Below are positions 46,209-56,148 of a stretch of 64,000 nt of DNA, piece after piece (position 1 is the stretch's first letter; each line of letters starts with the position of its first letter). Source of the DNA: Mycobacterium paraense (GTDB lineage Bacteria; Actinomycetota; Actinomycetes; Mycobacteriales; Mycobacteriaceae); contig NZ_LQPM01000018.1 in the NCBI RefSeq assembly GCF_002101815.1, positions 1 to 64,000 on the forward strand. The letters run 5' to 3'. Made by a program: the position numbers and the translations under genes. The notes under the pieces are model-generated. The model had not been told where the DNA came from. It saw only the letters and a list, made by a program, of their open reading frames with translations, and did no database searches.

Positions 46209-47309
46209 ATGGCCGCGTTCCGCATCTTCGGGATTTCGCTGTTAATCACCGTGGCGGCGCTGGCCGCCGGGTACGCCCACGGCGGACCGAACGCTCTGTT
46301 CGTGTTGCTGGTGCTGGCCGTCCTCGAGGTGTCGCTGTCGTTCGACAACGCGATCATCAACGCAGCGATCCTGCAGCGAATGAGCCGGTTCTGGCGGCAG
46401 ATGTTCCTGACGATCGGGATCCTGATCGCCGTTTTCGGCATGCGCCTGTTCTTCCCGTTGCTCATCGTGTGGGCGACCGCGGGCCTGGGACCGGTGCGCG
46501 CGTTCGAGTTGGCGCTCAACCCGCCGCCGCACGGCGCGCAGGAATTTCCGGACGGGTCACCCAGCTACGAAAAGCTGATCACCGCCGCCCATCCCCAGAT
46601 CGCGGCGTTCGGCGGAATCTTTCTGCTGATGCTGTTTTTGGATTTCGTCTTTCACGATCGGGATATCAAGTGGCTCAAATGGATTGAGATTCCGTTCGCG
46701 CGCATCGGGCGCCTCGGTCAGGTGTCGGTGGTGGTGGCCGGCGTCGCGCTGGTCCTCGCCGCGACGCGGCTGACGCACTCCAGCGACGAACGCGCGACCG
46801 TGTTGATCGCCGGGCTGCTGGGTTTGATCGCCTACCTCATCGTCAACGGTTTGAGCCGGGCGTTTCGGCCCCCGGACGTGGAGGCGGTGACGGCGGGCAA
46901 GACCGCCGGGGGGGCGGTCGGCAAGGCGGGGCTGACGCTGTTCCTGTATCTCGAAATGCTCGACGCCGCCTTCTCCTTCGACGGGGTCACCGGCGCGTTC
47001 GCGATCACCTCCGACCCGATCCTTATCGCGCTGGGCCTGGGGCTGGTCGGCTCGATGTTCGTCCGGTCGATCACCATTTATCTCGTCCAACAGGACACCT
47101 TGGACCGCTACGTGTACCTGGAACACGGCGCGCACTGGGCGATCGGCGTGCTGGCCGCGATCATGTTGTTCTCCATCGAGCCGCGCTTCCAGGTGCCCGA
47201 GGCGGTCACCGCGTCGGTGGGCGTGGTGTTCATCGCGGCGGCGTTGGGCTGGAGTGTGCTGCGCAATCGGCGCAACGCCGCGGCGAGGGAGGCTCAGGCC
47301 TCGATCTGA
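46209..47309 (+). CDS. TerC/DUF475-type integral membrane protein (Rv3629c homologue)
   Basis: This is a 366-residue protein with about nine membrane helices. Two acidic transmembrane motifs, SLSFDNAIINAA and DAAFSFDGVTGAF, are typical of TerC-type metal-related membrane proteins. Members have been linked to manganese export or tellurite resistance, and no substrate is known here. The ATG at 46209 has GGGGAAGGA before it; the longer frame to 46140 lacks this. The last 16 bases overlap the convergent hypothetical gene. Confidence 0.87.
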   Translation: MAAFRIFGISLLITVAALAAGYAHGGPNALFVLLVLAVLEVSLSFDNAIINAAILQRMSRFWRQMFLTIGILIAVFGMRLFFPLLIVWATAGLGPVRAFELALNPPPHGAQEFPDGSPSYEKLITAAHPQIAAFGGIFLLMLFLDFVFHDRDIKWLKWIEIPFARIGRLGQVSVVVAGVALVLAATRLTHSSDERATVLIAGLLGLIAYLIVNGLSRAFRPPDVEAVTAGKTAGGAVGKAGLTLFLYLEMLDAAFSFDGVTGAFAITSDPILIALGLGLVGSMFVRSITIYLVQQDTLDRYVYLEHGAHWAIGVLAAIMLFSIEPRFQVPEAVTASVGVVFIAAALGWSVLRNRRNAAAREAQASI

Positions 47310-47986
47310 CCGGCGATCCGCCGCTCGATCGCGGCGCGGGCCGGCGCCGGCAGCACGATGAGCCCGTCGAGTTCCTTGCGCGCCCGCAGGTAGGCGTTCT
47401 GCCGTTCGTCGCGCGTGGCCGCCTCGTCCTGGGCCAGGTGCAGCAGGTTCTGCGCTCGGGCCAGCCGTTGCTGGTCGTCCTCGGAGAAGTCGCTGCGGCG
47501 ACGGCGGATCGCCTCGGCCTCGGCGATCTCGAACGCGCTGATGTACTCGTGGACGGCGTCGCGGTAGTCGCGCTGCGCGGCCGGGTCGCCGGCGAGGTCC
47601 TCGGCGCGCTCCGGACGCAGCAGGTCCGCGCGCCCCTTCGCCCGGTGAAACTCGACCGTCAGGGGGTTGCGCATGTCGGTCATCATCGGGAAGTCCAGCA
47701 GCTTGGCGATGTCGAATTCGTAGTCGAACCACCGCGCGTCGGTACGGTCATGCGCCGCAATCAGTTTGGCGAGCTCGCGGCGCGAGACTTCCTCGTTGCT
47801 GCGGGCGCGCACGGAGGCCTCGGCCGCCGCGATCTTGGCCTGCTGCTTGAGCCGGTAGCGCTCGAGGCGCCGTTCGGCGCGGCGCTCGTTGGCCGCCGCG
47901 ACCGCCCTGATGCCCGCGCCGATCGAGCCGCCCAGCGGGAAGATCAGCCACCAGAAGTTGCCGGCGAAGTGCAGCAGCGGGGTCAC
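47294..47986 (-). CDS. Coiled-coil membrane-anchored hypothetical protein
   Basis: This is a 230-residue protein with one N-terminal hydrophobic segment (HFAGNFWWLIFPLGGSIGAGI) and then a highly charged, Ala/Arg/Glu-rich coiled-coil region (about residues 32-72). An Asp/Arg-rich domain with YEFDIAKLLDFPMMTDMRNP and AQRDYRDAVHEYISAFEIAE follows. I do not recognise a function. It overlaps the end of the convergent TerC-like gene by 16 bases and is followed at its 5' side by ppa on the same strand. Confidence 0.75.
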   Translation of the reverse strand: MTPLLHFAGNFWWLIFPLGGSIGAGIRAVAAANERRAERRLERYRLKQQAKIAAAEASVRARSNEEVSRRELAKLIAAHDRTDARWFDYEFDIAKLLDFPMMTDMRNPLTVEFHRAKGRADLLRPERAEDLAGDPAAQRDYRDAVHEYISAFEIAEAEAIRRRRSDFSEDDQQRLARAQNLLHLAQDEAATRDERQNAYLRARKELDGLIVLPAPARAAIERRIAGQIEA

Positions 47987-48043
47987 ATCGCCAGGATGCC
48001 ACCGCTCCGCGGGGCGCGGTTACGCCGACAGCGTGAGTGCCGG

Positions 48044-48535
48044 TCAGTGCCCGCCGGAGGCCTTGAACCGCTCCACCGAACGCTGCACCTCCGCTTCGGC
48101 CTCGGCGCGGTCGACCCAATCGGCCGCCTTGACGAACTTGCCCGGCTCCAGCGCCTTGTACTGCGAGAAGAAGTGCTTGATCACATCCAGTTCGAATTCC
48201 GGCACGTCGCCGATGTCCTGGATGTGGTCCCAGCGATGGTCGCCGGCCGGCACGCACAACACCTTGTCGTCGCCGCCCGCCTCGTCGACCATCTTGAACA
48301 TGCCGACCGGCCGGGCCTCCACGATCACGCCGGGGAACACCGACTGCGGCAGCAGCACCAGCGCGTCCAGCGGGTCGCCGTCCTCGCCCAGCGTGTCCTC
48401 GATGAAGCCGTAATCCGTGGGGTAGGCCATCGAGGTGTAGAGGTAGCGGTCCAGACGCACCCGGCCCGTCTCGTGATCGACCTCGTACTTGTTGCGTTGG
48501 CCTTTCGGAATCTCGATGGTCACGTCGAATTGCAC
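48044..48535 (-). CDS. ppa: Inorganic pyrophosphatase
   Basis: This is a 163-residue soluble family I pyrophosphatase that hydrolyses PPi to drive biosynthetic reactions. The catalytic metal-binding cluster is [11 protein letters not shown] (Asp52, Asp54, Asp57). The start [20 protein letters not shown] and the conserved [11 protein letters not shown] are family hallmarks. The GTG at 48535 is the natural start. It is divergent from dacB. Confidence 0.97.
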   Translation of the reverse strand: MQFDVTIEIPKGQRNKYEVDHETGRVRLDRYLYTSMAYPTDYGFIEDTLGEDGDPLDALVLLPQSVFPGVIVEARPVGMFKMVDEAGGDDKVLCVPAGDHRWDHIQDIGDVPEFELDVIKHFFSQYKALEPGKFVKAADWVDRAEAEAEVQRSVERFKASGGH

Positions 48536-48649
48536 CGCGCCGGCTCCTTCACGAGGGGTGGGTCTTGGTAGGTCAGTACGCCGGGCATCACCCTAGTCGA
48601 GCGTCTTGCGGCCGATTCGGCAGAATGGGTCCAAACAGTCGGGAGAGTG

Positions 48650-50035
48650 ATGGGTCCTACTCGCTGGCGGAAATCCACCCAGGTGTTCATCGGGCTGGCC
48701 GTGCTGGCGTTCGTCGCCGCGGTGGTGGCGGCGGCGACGTTTTTCACCACGGGCGGGCACGGCGCCGGCGCCGCACATGTCCCGGTGCCGCCGCCGCGCC
48801 CCCCGACGGTCAAGCCGGGGATGGTCGCCGTGCCCGACACCGCGGAGACGCCCAGCCCGGGTGGTGTCGCCGCCGCGCTGGGACCCGTCGCCGCCGATCC
48901 CAACCTGGGCAAGCTGGGTGGCCGGATCACCGACGCCCTCACCGGAAAAGAGCTCTGGCAGGTGGCCCCCGACCTGCCGCTGGTGCCCGCGTCGACCAAC
49001 AAGGTCCTGACCGCCGCGGCGGCGTTGCTGACGCTGGACCGTCAGGCCCGGATCAGCACCCGGGTGGTCGCCGGCAGCCAGAACGCGCAGGGCCCCGTCG
49101 TGCTGGTGGGCGCCGGGGACCCGGTGCTGTCGGCGGCGCCGCCGGGCGTGGACACCTGGTACCGGGGGTCGGCGCGCATCAGCGACCTGGTCGAGCAGGT
49201 CCGGCGCAGCGGCGTGACCCCGACCGCGGTGCAGGTGGACACCTCGGCGTACAGCGGGCCGACCATGGCCCAGGGCTGGGACCCGGCCGACGTCGACAAC
49301 GGCGACATCGCGCCGATCGAGTCGGTGATGATCGATGCGGGCCGCATCCAGCCGACCACGGTCAACTCGCGGCGGTCCAAGACGCCGGCGCTGGACGCCG
49401 GTCGGGAGCTGGCCAAGGGCCTCGGGCTGGATCCGAACGCGGTGACGATCGGCACGGCGCCGTCGGGGGCGCGGCAGCTCGCGGTCGTGCAGTCGGCGCC
49501 GCTGATCCAGCGGCTGTCCGAGATGATGGACCACTCCGACAACGTGCTGGCCGAGTGCATCGCCCGCGAGGTGGCGGCCGCGATCAACCGGCCGCAGAGC
49601 TTCGCCGGGGCGGTCGACGCGGTGACCAACCGCTTGAGCGTCGCGCACGTCGACACCGCCGGTGCCAGGCTGGTGGATTCCAGCGGGCTCTCGGTCGACG
49701 ACCGGTTGACGGCCAAGACGCTCGACGGCGCGGTGCAGGCGGCCGCCGGGCCCGACCAGCCGGCGCTGCGGGCGTTGCTGGACCTTCTTCCGATCGCCGG
49801 CGGCAGCGGGACGCTGGGCGACCGGTTCCTCGACGCGGGCACCGACCGAGGTCCCGCCGGCTGGCTGCGCGCCAAGACCGGCTCGTTGACCGCCGTCAAC
49901 TCGTTGGTCGGGGTGCTCACCGATCGCAGCGGGCGGGTGCTCACGTTCGCGTTCCTGTCCAACGACGCGGGCCCGAACGGCCGCAACGCGATGGACGCGC
50001 TGGCCACCAAGCTGTGGTTCTGCGGGTGCGCATGA
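48650..50035 (+). CDS. dacB: D-alanyl-D-alanine carboxypeptidase/endopeptidase DacB (PBP4 type)
   Basis: This is a 461-residue penicillin-binding protein of the class C/S13 type, which trims D-Ala and splits peptide cross-links. One N-terminal membrane segment (residues 11-33) precedes a Pro-rich linker and the catalytic domain. SxxK is PASTNK with Ser115 and Lys118, SxN is HSDNVL and KTG is in RAKTGSLTAV. The ATG at 48650 follows GGGAG; a GTG three bases earlier is also possible. The stop overlaps the next ATG (50032-50035). Confidence 0.94.
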   Translation: MGPTRWRKSTQVFIGLAVLAFVAAVVAAATFFTTGGHGAGAAHVPVPPPRPPTVKPGMVAVPDTAETPSPGGVAAALGPVAADPNLGKLGGRITDALTGKELWQVAPDLPLVPASTNKVLTAAAALLTLDRQARISTRVVAGSQNAQGPVVLVGAGDPVLSAAPPGVDTWYRGSARISDLVEQVRRSGVTPTAVQVDTSAYSGPTMAQGWDPADVDNGDIAPIESVMIDAGRIQPTTVNSRRSKTPALDAGRELAKGLGLDPNAVTIGTAPSGARQLAVVQSAPLIQRLSEMMDHSDNVLAECIAREVAAAINRPQSFAGAVDAVTNRLSVAHVDTAGARLVDSSGLSVDDRLTAKTLDGAVQAAAGPDQPALRALLDLLPIAGGSGTLGDRFLDAGTDRGPAGWLRAKTGSLTAVNSLVGVLTDRSGRVLTFAFLSNDAGPNGRNAMDALATKLWFCGCA

Positions 50036-51093
50036 CGCCGTCGTCGTCCACCCTGACCCTCGGTACCGCCGTCGACTGGCGATTCGCGGCGACGGTCGGC
50101 CAGCGGCTGGCCCGCCCGGGCCCGGCCTCCAGCGACTACACCCGCCGGCAGGTGATCGAGGAGCTGACCAGCGCGGCGGCCAAGGCCGAACCGCCGGTGC
50201 GCGAAGTCACCGGCCTGATCACCGACGGGGCGGTGCCGGCGGCCCGGATCGTCGACCGCTCGCAGTGGATCGGCGCCGCCGCCGAGTCGATGCGGGTGAT
50301 GACCAACGGCACCGAGCAGCCGCGGGGTTTCCTGACGGGCCGCATCACCGGTGCGCAGACGGGTGCCGTGCTGGCGTTCGTGTCATCGGGGATCCTCGGC
50401 CAGTACGACCCGTTCGCCAGCGGCCAAGGGGCCACCAAAGTAGGAAGCCTGCTGCTGGTGTATCCGAACGTCATCGCCGTCGAGCGTCAGCTTCGGGTCG
50501 AACCCTCCGACTTCCGGTTGTGGGTGTGCCTGCACGAGGTCACCCACCGGGTCCAGTTCACCGCCAACCCGTGGCTGTCCGGTTACATGTCCGAGGCGTT
50601 GGGGCTGCTGACGCAGGACGTGGGGGAGGACGTCGGCCAGGTGGCGGCCCGGCTGGCCGACTACGTGCGCAACCGCGGCGCCGCGGAATCCGACGGCGGC
50701 GCGTCGGGGATCATCGGGCTGGTGCGCGCCGTGCAGTCCGAGCCGCAGCGCAAGGCCCTGGACCAGCTGCTGGTCCTCGGCACCCTGCTGGAGGGCCACG
50801 CCGACCACGTGATGGACGCGGTCGGGCCGGTCGTCGTGCCGTCGGTGGCCACCATCCGCCGCCGATTCGACGAGCGCCGCCACCGCAAGCAACCCCCGCT
50901 GCAGCGCCTGCTGCGCGCGCTGCTCGGGCTCGACGCCAAGCTCAGCCAATACACCCGCGGCAAGGCGTTCGTCGACCACGTGGTGGGCAAGGTGGGGATG
51001 CAGCGGTTCAACACCGTCTGGTCGGGCCCCGATACGCTGCCGCTGCCCGCCGAGATCGAAGATCCCCAGCGATGGATCGACCGGGTGCTGTAG
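50032..51093 (+). CDS. Zincin-like hydrolase of the F420-associated family (Rv3626c homologue)
   Basis: This is a 353-residue protein with HEVTH at residues 168-172 and a distal EGHAD, the pattern of a gluzincin-type metal site. It belongs to the actinobacterial DUF2342-type, 'coenzyme F420 biosynthesis-associated' proteins. Function and substrate are unknown. The ATG overlaps the dacB stop and the last 22 bases overlap tilS, so dacB, this gene, tilS and perhaps hpt form one operon. Confidence 0.87.
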   Translation: MTPSSSTLTLGTAVDWRFAATVGQRLARPGPASSDYTRRQVIEELTSAAAKAEPPVREVTGLITDGAVPAARIVDRSQWIGAAAESMRVMTNGTEQPRGFLTGRITGAQTGAVLAFVSSGILGQYDPFASGQGATKVGSLLLVYPNVIAVERQLRVEPSDFRLWVCLHEVTHRVQFTANPWLSGYMSEALGLLTQDVGEDVGQVAARLADYVRNRGAAESDGGASGIIGLVRAVQSEPQRKALDQLLVLGTLLEGHADHVMDAVGPVVVPSVATIRRRFDERRHRKQPPLQRLLRALLGLDAKLSQYTRGKAFVDHVVGKVGMQRFNTVWSGPDTLPLPAEIEDPQRWIDRVL

Positions 51094-52031
51094 GGCAGCT
51101 GCGCACGGCTGTCGAGGCGTTCGCCCACACCTACTTCCCCACCGAGGCGCCGTGGTGCGTGGCGCTGTCCGGCGGCCCGGACTCGCTGGCGCTCACCGCC
51201 GTCGCGGCCCGGCTTCGGCCGACCACCGCGCTGATCGTCGACCACGGCCTGCAGGAGGGTTCCGCCGCCGTCGCCCAGACCGCGCGCCAGCAGGCGGTCG
51301 CGCTGGGATGCGTTGACGCGCAAGTGCTTTGCGTGCAGGTGGGCAGGGACGGCGGCCCGGAGGCGGCAGCGCGCTCGGCCCGCTACGCCGCGTTGCGCGG
51401 GTCCGCGGACGGCCCGGTGCTGTTGGCTCACACGCTCGACGATCAGGCGGAGACGGTGCTGCTGGGGCTGGGCCGCGGCTCGGGCGTGCGTTCGATCGCC
51501 GGGATGCGCCCGCACGACCCGCCGTGGTGCCGGCCGCTGTTGGGGGTGCGGCGTGCGGCGACGCACGCCGCGTGCGCCGAACTGGGCCTGACGGCCTGGC
51601 AGGATCCGCACAACAGCGACCGCCGCTTCACGCGAACCCGGCTGCGCCTGGAGGTGCTGCCGCTGCTGGAGGACGTGCTCGGCGGGGGCGTGGCCGAGGC
51701 GTTGGCCCGCACCGCGACCGCGTTGCGTGAGGACACCGAGATGATCGACGCCCTCGCCGCGCAGGCGCTGCCCGGCGTGCGGGCGGGGGCCGGCTTAGCG
51801 GCCCGGGCGCTGGCCGAGCTGCCGGACCCGCTTCGGCGGCGGGTGATCCGCGGCTGGCTGCTGGCCGGGGGAGCGACCGGGTTGACCGACAAGCAGATTC
51901 GCGGCGTGGACACGCTCGTCACGGCGTGGCGCGGCCAGGGCGGGGTGGCGGTGGGCTCCGCGCTGCGCGGTGAACGGTTGATCGCCGGGCGGCGGGACGG
52001 CGTGCTCACCATGTGGCGCGAGTCTGTGTAA
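51072..52031 (+). CDS. tilS: tRNA(Ile)-lysidine synthase
   Basis: This is a 319-residue PP-loop ATPase that converts C34 of tRNA-Ile(CAU) to lysidine. The PP-loop signature SGGPDS is at residues 33-38, and [11 protein letters not shown] and [13 protein letters not shown] are the conserved family motifs. The ATG at 51072 lies inside the previous gene; the reading frame overlap of 22 bases suggests coupled translation. Confidence 0.93.
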   Translation: MDRPGAVGQLRTAVEAFAHTYFPTEAPWCVALSGGPDSLALTAVAARLRPTTALIVDHGLQEGSAAVAQTARQQAVALGCVDAQVLCVQVGRDGGPEAAARSARYAALRGSADGPVLLAHTLDDQAETVLLGLGRGSGVRSIAGMRPHDPPWCRPLLGVRRAATHAACAELGLTAWQDPHNSDRRFTRTRLRLEVLPLLEDVLGGGVAEALARTATALREDTEMIDALAAQALPGVRAGAGLAARALAELPDPLRRRVIRGWLLAGGATGLTDKQIRGVDTLVTAWRGQGGVAVGSALRGERLIAGRRDGVLTMWRESV

Positions 52032-52080
52032 ACGGGGACCGCCGTTGGTTATTCGGCCGCTGGCGTGGCACTCTGTGGTC

Positions 52081-52686
52081 GTGGCCCAGACGTCGCCGCC
52101 GATCACCCCGGCGCAGCCCGCGGAGCTGTATCCCGGGGATATCAAGTCGGTGCTGCTCACCGCGGAGCAGATTCAGGCCCGCATCGCCGAACTCGGCGAG
52201 GAGATCGGCAACCACTACCGCGAGCTTGCCGCCCAGTCGGGCCAGGATTTGCTGCTGATCACCGTGCTCAAGGGGGCGGTGATCTTCGTCACCGACCTGG
52301 CCCGCGCGATTCCGGTGCCGACCCAGTTCGAGTTCATGGCCGTCAGCTCCTACGGGTCCTCCACGTCGTCGTCCGGCGTGGTGCGGATCCTCAAGGACCT
52401 GGACCGCGACATCAACGACCGCGATGTGCTGATCGTCGAGGACGTCGTCGACTCGGGGCTGACCTTGTCGTGGTTGCTGCGCAACCTGAAGAGCCGGCGC
52501 CCGCGCTCGCTGCGGGTGTGCACGTTGCTCCGCAAGCCCGACGCGGTGCGCGCCAAGGTCGAGATCGCCTATGTCGGCTTCGACATTCCGAATGACTTCG
52601 TCGTGGGCTACGGCCTGGACTACGACGAGCGCTACCGCGACCTGTCCTACATCGGCACCCTGGATCCGCGGGTCTACGAGGAGTAG
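52081..52686 (+). CDS. hpt: Hypoxanthine phosphoribosyltransferase
   Basis: This is a 201-residue purine-salvage enzyme. The PRPP-binding loop is [13 protein letters not shown] (about residues 116-128). The flexible loop [15 protein letters not shown] and the catalytic IVEDVVDSG are typical of Hpt. The C-terminus [20 protein letters not shown] matches mycobacterial enzymes. GTG 52081 gives the length closest to M. tuberculosis; the open frame also allows TTG 52045. It follows tilS by 49 bases. Confidence 0.95.
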   Translation: MAQTSPPITPAQPAELYPGDIKSVLLTAEQIQARIAELGEEIGNHYRELAAQSGQDLLLITVLKGAVIFVTDLARAIPVPTQFEFMAVSSYGSSTSSSGVVRILKDLDRDINDRDVLIVEDVVDSGLTLSWLLRNLKSRRPRSLRVCTLLRKPDAVRAKVEIAYVGFDIPNDFVVGYGLDYDERYRDLSYIGTLDPRVYEE

Positions 52687-52690
52687 CCGG

Positions 52691-53416
52691 CTAGTCGAGC
52701 TCCCACACCGCGGTCACCGAGAAGCTGACCGTCTGCTGACCGGGCTCCAGCGGCACCGCCGCCATGCTGCGGGGCGGCGCCGGCGGGCCGCCGGGCGCGG
52801 GCGCGCCGCCGGAGACTTCCGAAATCGAGAGCACCCTGCCCAGCCGCAGGCCGGATAGCTGGGCGTACTGGTCGGCGCGGGCCTTGGCGTCGTTGAACGC
52901 CCGTGTGCGGGCGTCCTTGACCAGCTGCGAGTCGTCGGCGATGGAGTAGCTGACCGAGCTGATCCGGGTGGCGTCGCCGCCGGTGCCGACGATGACGGCC
53001 AGCATCCGGGACGCGGCGTCGGTCGGGTGGATCTTGACCTGGATCGCGTTGGTGGCGCGGTAGCCGGTGATCGTCGCGGCGCCGTTGCTGTACTGGGGTT
53101 CCAGGGTGACCGTGGTCGTGCTGATGTCTTTGCGGTCCAGCCCCGCACCGACCAGCGCGCTGATCACCGCTTGCTGGCGGTCGTTCGTCTGGTTCATCGC
53201 GGTGGTGACGTCGGGGGCGGTGAACTCGATGCCGGCGTTGGCGGTCAGGGTGTCGGGGACGCCTTGGACCTGACCCGAGCCGACGACGGTCACTTGGCGG
53301 GGGTTCGCGCCCGGTGGCGTCGCGTTGTGTTTGTCGCACGCGGACAGAGTGGCGACGGTCAAGCCGGCGGCGGCCAAGGCAATCGACGTGCGGGCGAACT
53401 TCGGTGCGATCGGCAT
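52691..53416 (-). CDS. lpqG: SIMPL-domain lipoprotein LpqG
   Basis: This is a 241-residue lipoprotein with lipobox LSAC (Cys27). The SIMPL domain (DUF541, residues about 40-240) begins VTVVGSGQVQGVPDTLTANA. SIMPL proteins are periplasmic oligomers of unclear role. The gene converges on hpt with a four-base gap. Confidence 0.92.
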   Translation of the reverse strand: MPIAPKFARTSIALAAAGLTVATLSACDKHNATPPGANPRQVTVVGSGQVQGVPDTLTANAGIEFTAPDVTTAMNQTNDRQQAVISALVGAGLDRKDISTTTVTLEPQYSNGAATITGYRATNAIQVKIHPTDAASRMLAVIVGTGGDATRISSVSYSIADDSQLVKDARTRAFNDAKARADQYAQLSGLRLGRVLSISEVSGGAPAPGGPPAPPRSMAAVPLEPGQQTVSFSVTAVWELD

Positions 53417-53698
53417 GTGTGGACACTAGCGCCAGCGGCCCGCAAAGCATAGTGCGCATTGCGGCGATCCCGTCAAAGTTCATGTCGAACTCTAATCATA
53501 TTGATTCACAACATCTTTCATGTCGTCTGCAGAAGTCGCAGGGTGCTGCGCCAGCTAAGTGAACAGTTTTCGACTCGGCAATGAATACGCGCGGTGAAGG
53601 GTTGTGGTACCCGGACCCGTCCGGCCTAACCTCTGAGCTGCTCAGGTGACGACCCGGTCGCCGAAATCCATTGGTCAAAAGCGCTTTTGAGGAGAGAC
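53417..53698. promoter_or_regulatory. AT-rich upstream region of the PE/PPE pair
   Basis: This 282-base region lies between lpqG and the first PE gene. Positions about 53480-53530 are strikingly AT-rich for this genome. The PE ribosome binding site GAGGAGAG is at 53689-53696. No gene is seen. Confidence 0.5.
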
Positions 53699-53998
53699 AT
53701 GTCGATGGTGATCGCACGGCCCGAGTTGCTCGCGGCGGCCGCCGCCGAAATGCATTCCCTGAATGCCTTGGTGGCGGCCGGAAATGAGGCCGCGGCGGCA
53801 CCGACGACCGGCGTGGTACCCGCCGCCGCGGACGTGGTGTCGATGCTGACCGCGGCTCACTTCGCCTCGCACGCAAGGCTTTACCAGGAGGTGAGCGCGC
53901 AGGCCGCAGCGCTCCGCGAGCTGCTGGCGACCACGCTGGGCGTCAGCGCCGGCTCGTATGACGCCACCGAAGCGGCGAACACCACCACGGTCAGTTAG
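53699..53998 (+). CDS. PE family protein (PE32-type)
   Basis: This is a 99-residue PE domain protein with no C-terminal extension. PE-family features are the Ala-rich helical hairpin and the secretion motif Tyr-x3-Glu (Tyr87 to Glu91 in SYDATEAAN). It should pair with the PPE protein encoded 13 bases downstream and be secreted by a type VII system, probably ESX-5. It sits where Rv3622c (PE32) lies in M. tuberculosis. Confidence 0.92.
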   Translation: MSMVIARPELLAAAAAEMHSLNALVAAGNEAAAAPTTGVVPAAADVVSMLTAAHFASHARLYQEVSAQAAALRELLATTLGVSAGSYDATEAANTTTVS

Positions 53999-54011
53999 GC
54001 GAGCGGCAACC

Positions 54012-55232
54012 ATGCTGGACTTCGCGCAATTGCCACCGGAGATCAACTCCGCGCTGATGTACACCGGGCCGGGCTCGGCGCCGATGCTGGCCGCCGCGTC
54101 GGCCTGGGAGGGTCTGGCCGCCGAGTTGCACAACACGGCGGCCGCCTACCGCTCGCTGATCACCGGCCTGACCGACGGGCCGTGGCAAGGTCCCGCGGCG
54201 CTGTCCATGGCGGCCGCGGCAGGCTCCCAGGTCGGTTGGCTGGGCAGCACGGCCGCGCTGGCGGAACAAGCGGCGACGCAAGCCGGGGCCGCGGCGAGCG
54301 CGTATGAGGCAGCGTTCGCAGCGACCGTGCCGCCGCCGGAGATCGCGGCCAACCGCGCGCTGTTGGCGACGCTCCTGGCGACGAACTTCCTGGGCCAGAA
54401 CACGGCGGCGATCGCAGCCACCGAGGCGCACTACGCCGAAATGTGGGCCCAGGACGCCGCCGCGATGTACGGCTACGCGGGTGCGTCGGCGGTGGCGTCG
54501 ATGCTGACGCCGTTCACCCCCGCGGCGCCCACGACCGACCCGGCGGGGCTGGCGGGCCAGGCCGCCGCGGTCGCCCACGCGGCGGGGACGGCCGCCAACG
54601 CGCAGGGGCTCTACGGCGTGCCCACCGCGCTGCTGAGTCTGGCCGGCCTGACGAATTCGCCGCCCTGGCTTGCCAACCCGGCGGCCGCGCTCGGGTTGAC
54701 CGGACACGTGTGGAACAGCAATGGCGACGGCATCGTCGTGGCCGGGGTCCTCGGAGACCTGGTAGAGGGACTGACGGGCTCGGCCACCGTGGACGCCAGC
54801 ACCGGCTTCGACGCGTTCATCCGATTGATCTCGCCCACAAGGCTTTTCACCACCGCGTTCAAGGACATCCAGGGATTGGCTCAGGCGATGGTGCCGCAGG
54901 CCGCCAAGGCCGCCGAGGGCGCCGCCAAGGCCGTGGAGGCGCTGCCGCACGCCATGTCGGGCGCGGTGGGCGGCGCCGCGGGGGCCGTGGGCAAGGCGGC
55001 GTCGGTGGGGGGATTGTCGGTTCCGGCCTCCTGGACGGGCGTGCCTCCGGCCGCCGGCCCCGCCATCGTGACGCTCAACGGACTTTCGGCCGGTGCGTCC
55101 GTCGAACCCGCGACGAACGCGTTGGGCGGGCTGCCGCTGATGGGCGGAGGCGGCCGCGGCGTGGCCCACTTCGCCGCTCCCCGATACGGATTCAAGCCGA
55201 CGGTCGTACCGCAGCCGTCTGTCGGGGGATGA
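54012..55232 (+). CDS. PPE family protein, SVP subfamily (PPE65-type)
   Basis: This is a 406-residue PPE protein. The start is [20 protein letters not shown] with Pro-Pro-Glu at 8-10, and the WxG turn is WQGPAAL. The SVP signature GGLSVPASW lies near residue 335. The N-terminal helical domain (about 180 residues) should bind the upstream PE protein. The C-terminal half is Gly/Ala-rich. It matches Rv3621c by position. A PE/PPE dimer exported by ESX-5 is the likely fate. Confidence 0.92.
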   Translation: MLDFAQLPPEINSALMYTGPGSAPMLAAASAWEGLAAELHNTAAAYRSLITGLTDGPWQGPAALSMAAAAGSQVGWLGSTAALAEQAATQAGAAASAYEAAFAATVPPPEIAANRALLATLLATNFLGQNTAAIAATEAHYAEMWAQDAAAMYGYAGASAVASMLTPFTPAAPTTDPAGLAGQAAAVAHAAGTAANAQGLYGVPTALLSLAGLTNSPPWLANPAAALGLTGHVWNSNGDGIVVAGVLGDLVEGLTGSATVDASTGFDAFIRLISPTRLFTTAFKDIQGLAQAMVPQAAKAAEGAAKAVEALPHAMSGAVGGAAGAVGKAASVGGLSVPASWTGVPPAAGPAIVTLNGLSAGASVEPATNALGGLPLMGGGGRGVAHFAAPRYGFKPTVVPQPSVGG

Positions 55233-55380
55233 GGCGGGCGGGATCGGTAACCGGAACATATTTACGCACGCGATAATTGGTATTTGCGAGATCGCAACGG
55301 CTGGAAGTAAATTGACGCTCAAGAAGATTCGGATCGAGGAATTTTCGGTTTAATTCCCACCCGCCTGGGTACAACTTCGT

Positions 55381-55740
55381 ATGTCCCCCAAGCAATTACA
55401 CACACGCCAGTACTCTCCCGGCATTCCGCGCGCGCAGCGAATCAAGGCCACCGGCCGACACGCAATCAGGCTCGTAGCGACCACGGCGACGGTCGGCGTG
55501 GCCTTTTGGTGTGGCTCCGGCGTCGCCCACGCCGCACCCAACTACGAGCAGCAGGCGTGCGCGCTGATGGACGATCACGCCACCGCTGTACGCATGGGCT
55601 ATTCGTCGTATCCCAGCGAGTACGCGTTCTCGGTGCTCTCCAAGGAGATGCCGCCGCTGGATGCGGCGCACACCCTGCGGGCCGCCACGCGTGACGTGTG
55701 CCCGAACCACGCGGGCGACATGCCGCAGTACTGGCAATAG
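55381..55740 (+). CDS. Secreted DUF732 protein
   Basis: This is a 119-residue exported protein with a long N-terminal signal (core ATTATVGVAFWCGSGVAHA, cleavage about residue 52). The DUF732 domain contains CALMDDHATAV and a second Cys in RDVCPNHAGD (Cys60 and Cys107, probably disulfide-linked). DUF732 proteins are common small secreted proteins of mycobacteria with unknown function. There is no equivalent between PPE65 and esxW in M. tuberculosis, as far as I know. Confidence 0.82.
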   Translation: MSPKQLHTRQYSPGIPRAQRIKATGRHAIRLVATTATVGVAFWCGSGVAHAAPNYEQQACALMDDHATAVRMGYSSYPSEYAFSVLSKEMPPLDAAHTLRAATRDVCPNHAGDMPQYWQ

Positions 55741-55794
55741 CCCAAAGACCCCGACGGCCGGCGGCCGGGCGCAGCGCGCTTCGCCGTCGCCGAT

Positions 55795-56148
55795 CTACTC
55801 GCGCGGCGGATCTGCCGCCGGATTGGGAATCTGAAGCACCCGCTGTCGGGTCGTCATCCGGAACGGGTCCAGGGATTGCGACTCGTCGAGGGCCTCGCGC
55901 ACGTCGTCGAGCGTGATGAGCCCTAATTCGACCTGCAGCCACGTGGCGCTCAGACCGAACGCGTGAGCGGCGCGCCTGGCTTCCTCGGCGTCCGGGAAGT
56001 CGTCGGCGTTGGCGCGCCCGACCCCGCCGTACCAACGGCCCTTGGTGACGCCGCAGGCATCGCGCAACTGCTCGACGGTGATGTCACGGTTCAGCGTGGC
56101 TTCGAGCAGGCGCTTGAGGCCCCAGCCGGCTGCGTTCGTTCTCGGCAT
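55795..56148 (-). CDS. Small HTH DNA-binding regulator
   Basis: This is a protein of about 117 residues. The N-terminal half has a helix-turn-helix of the XRE/phage-repressor style (TVEQLRDACGVTKGRWYGG, then ANADDFPDAEEARRAAHAF). The C-terminal half, GLSATWLQVELGLITLDDVR, resembles small repressors of mycobacteriophages. The ATG at 56148 has GGGAGG too close to it, so ATG 56178 or the longer frame to 56184 remain possible. It is divergent from the second PE cassette, and the intergenic DNA contains two palindromes. It may regulate that cassette. I do not recognise a named homologue. Confidence 0.72.
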   Translation of the reverse strand: MPRTNAAGWGLKRLLEATLNRDITVEQLRDACGVTKGRWYGGVGRANADDFPDAEEARRAAHAFGLSATWLQVELGLITLDDVREALDESQSLDPFRMTTRQRVLQIPNPAADPPRE

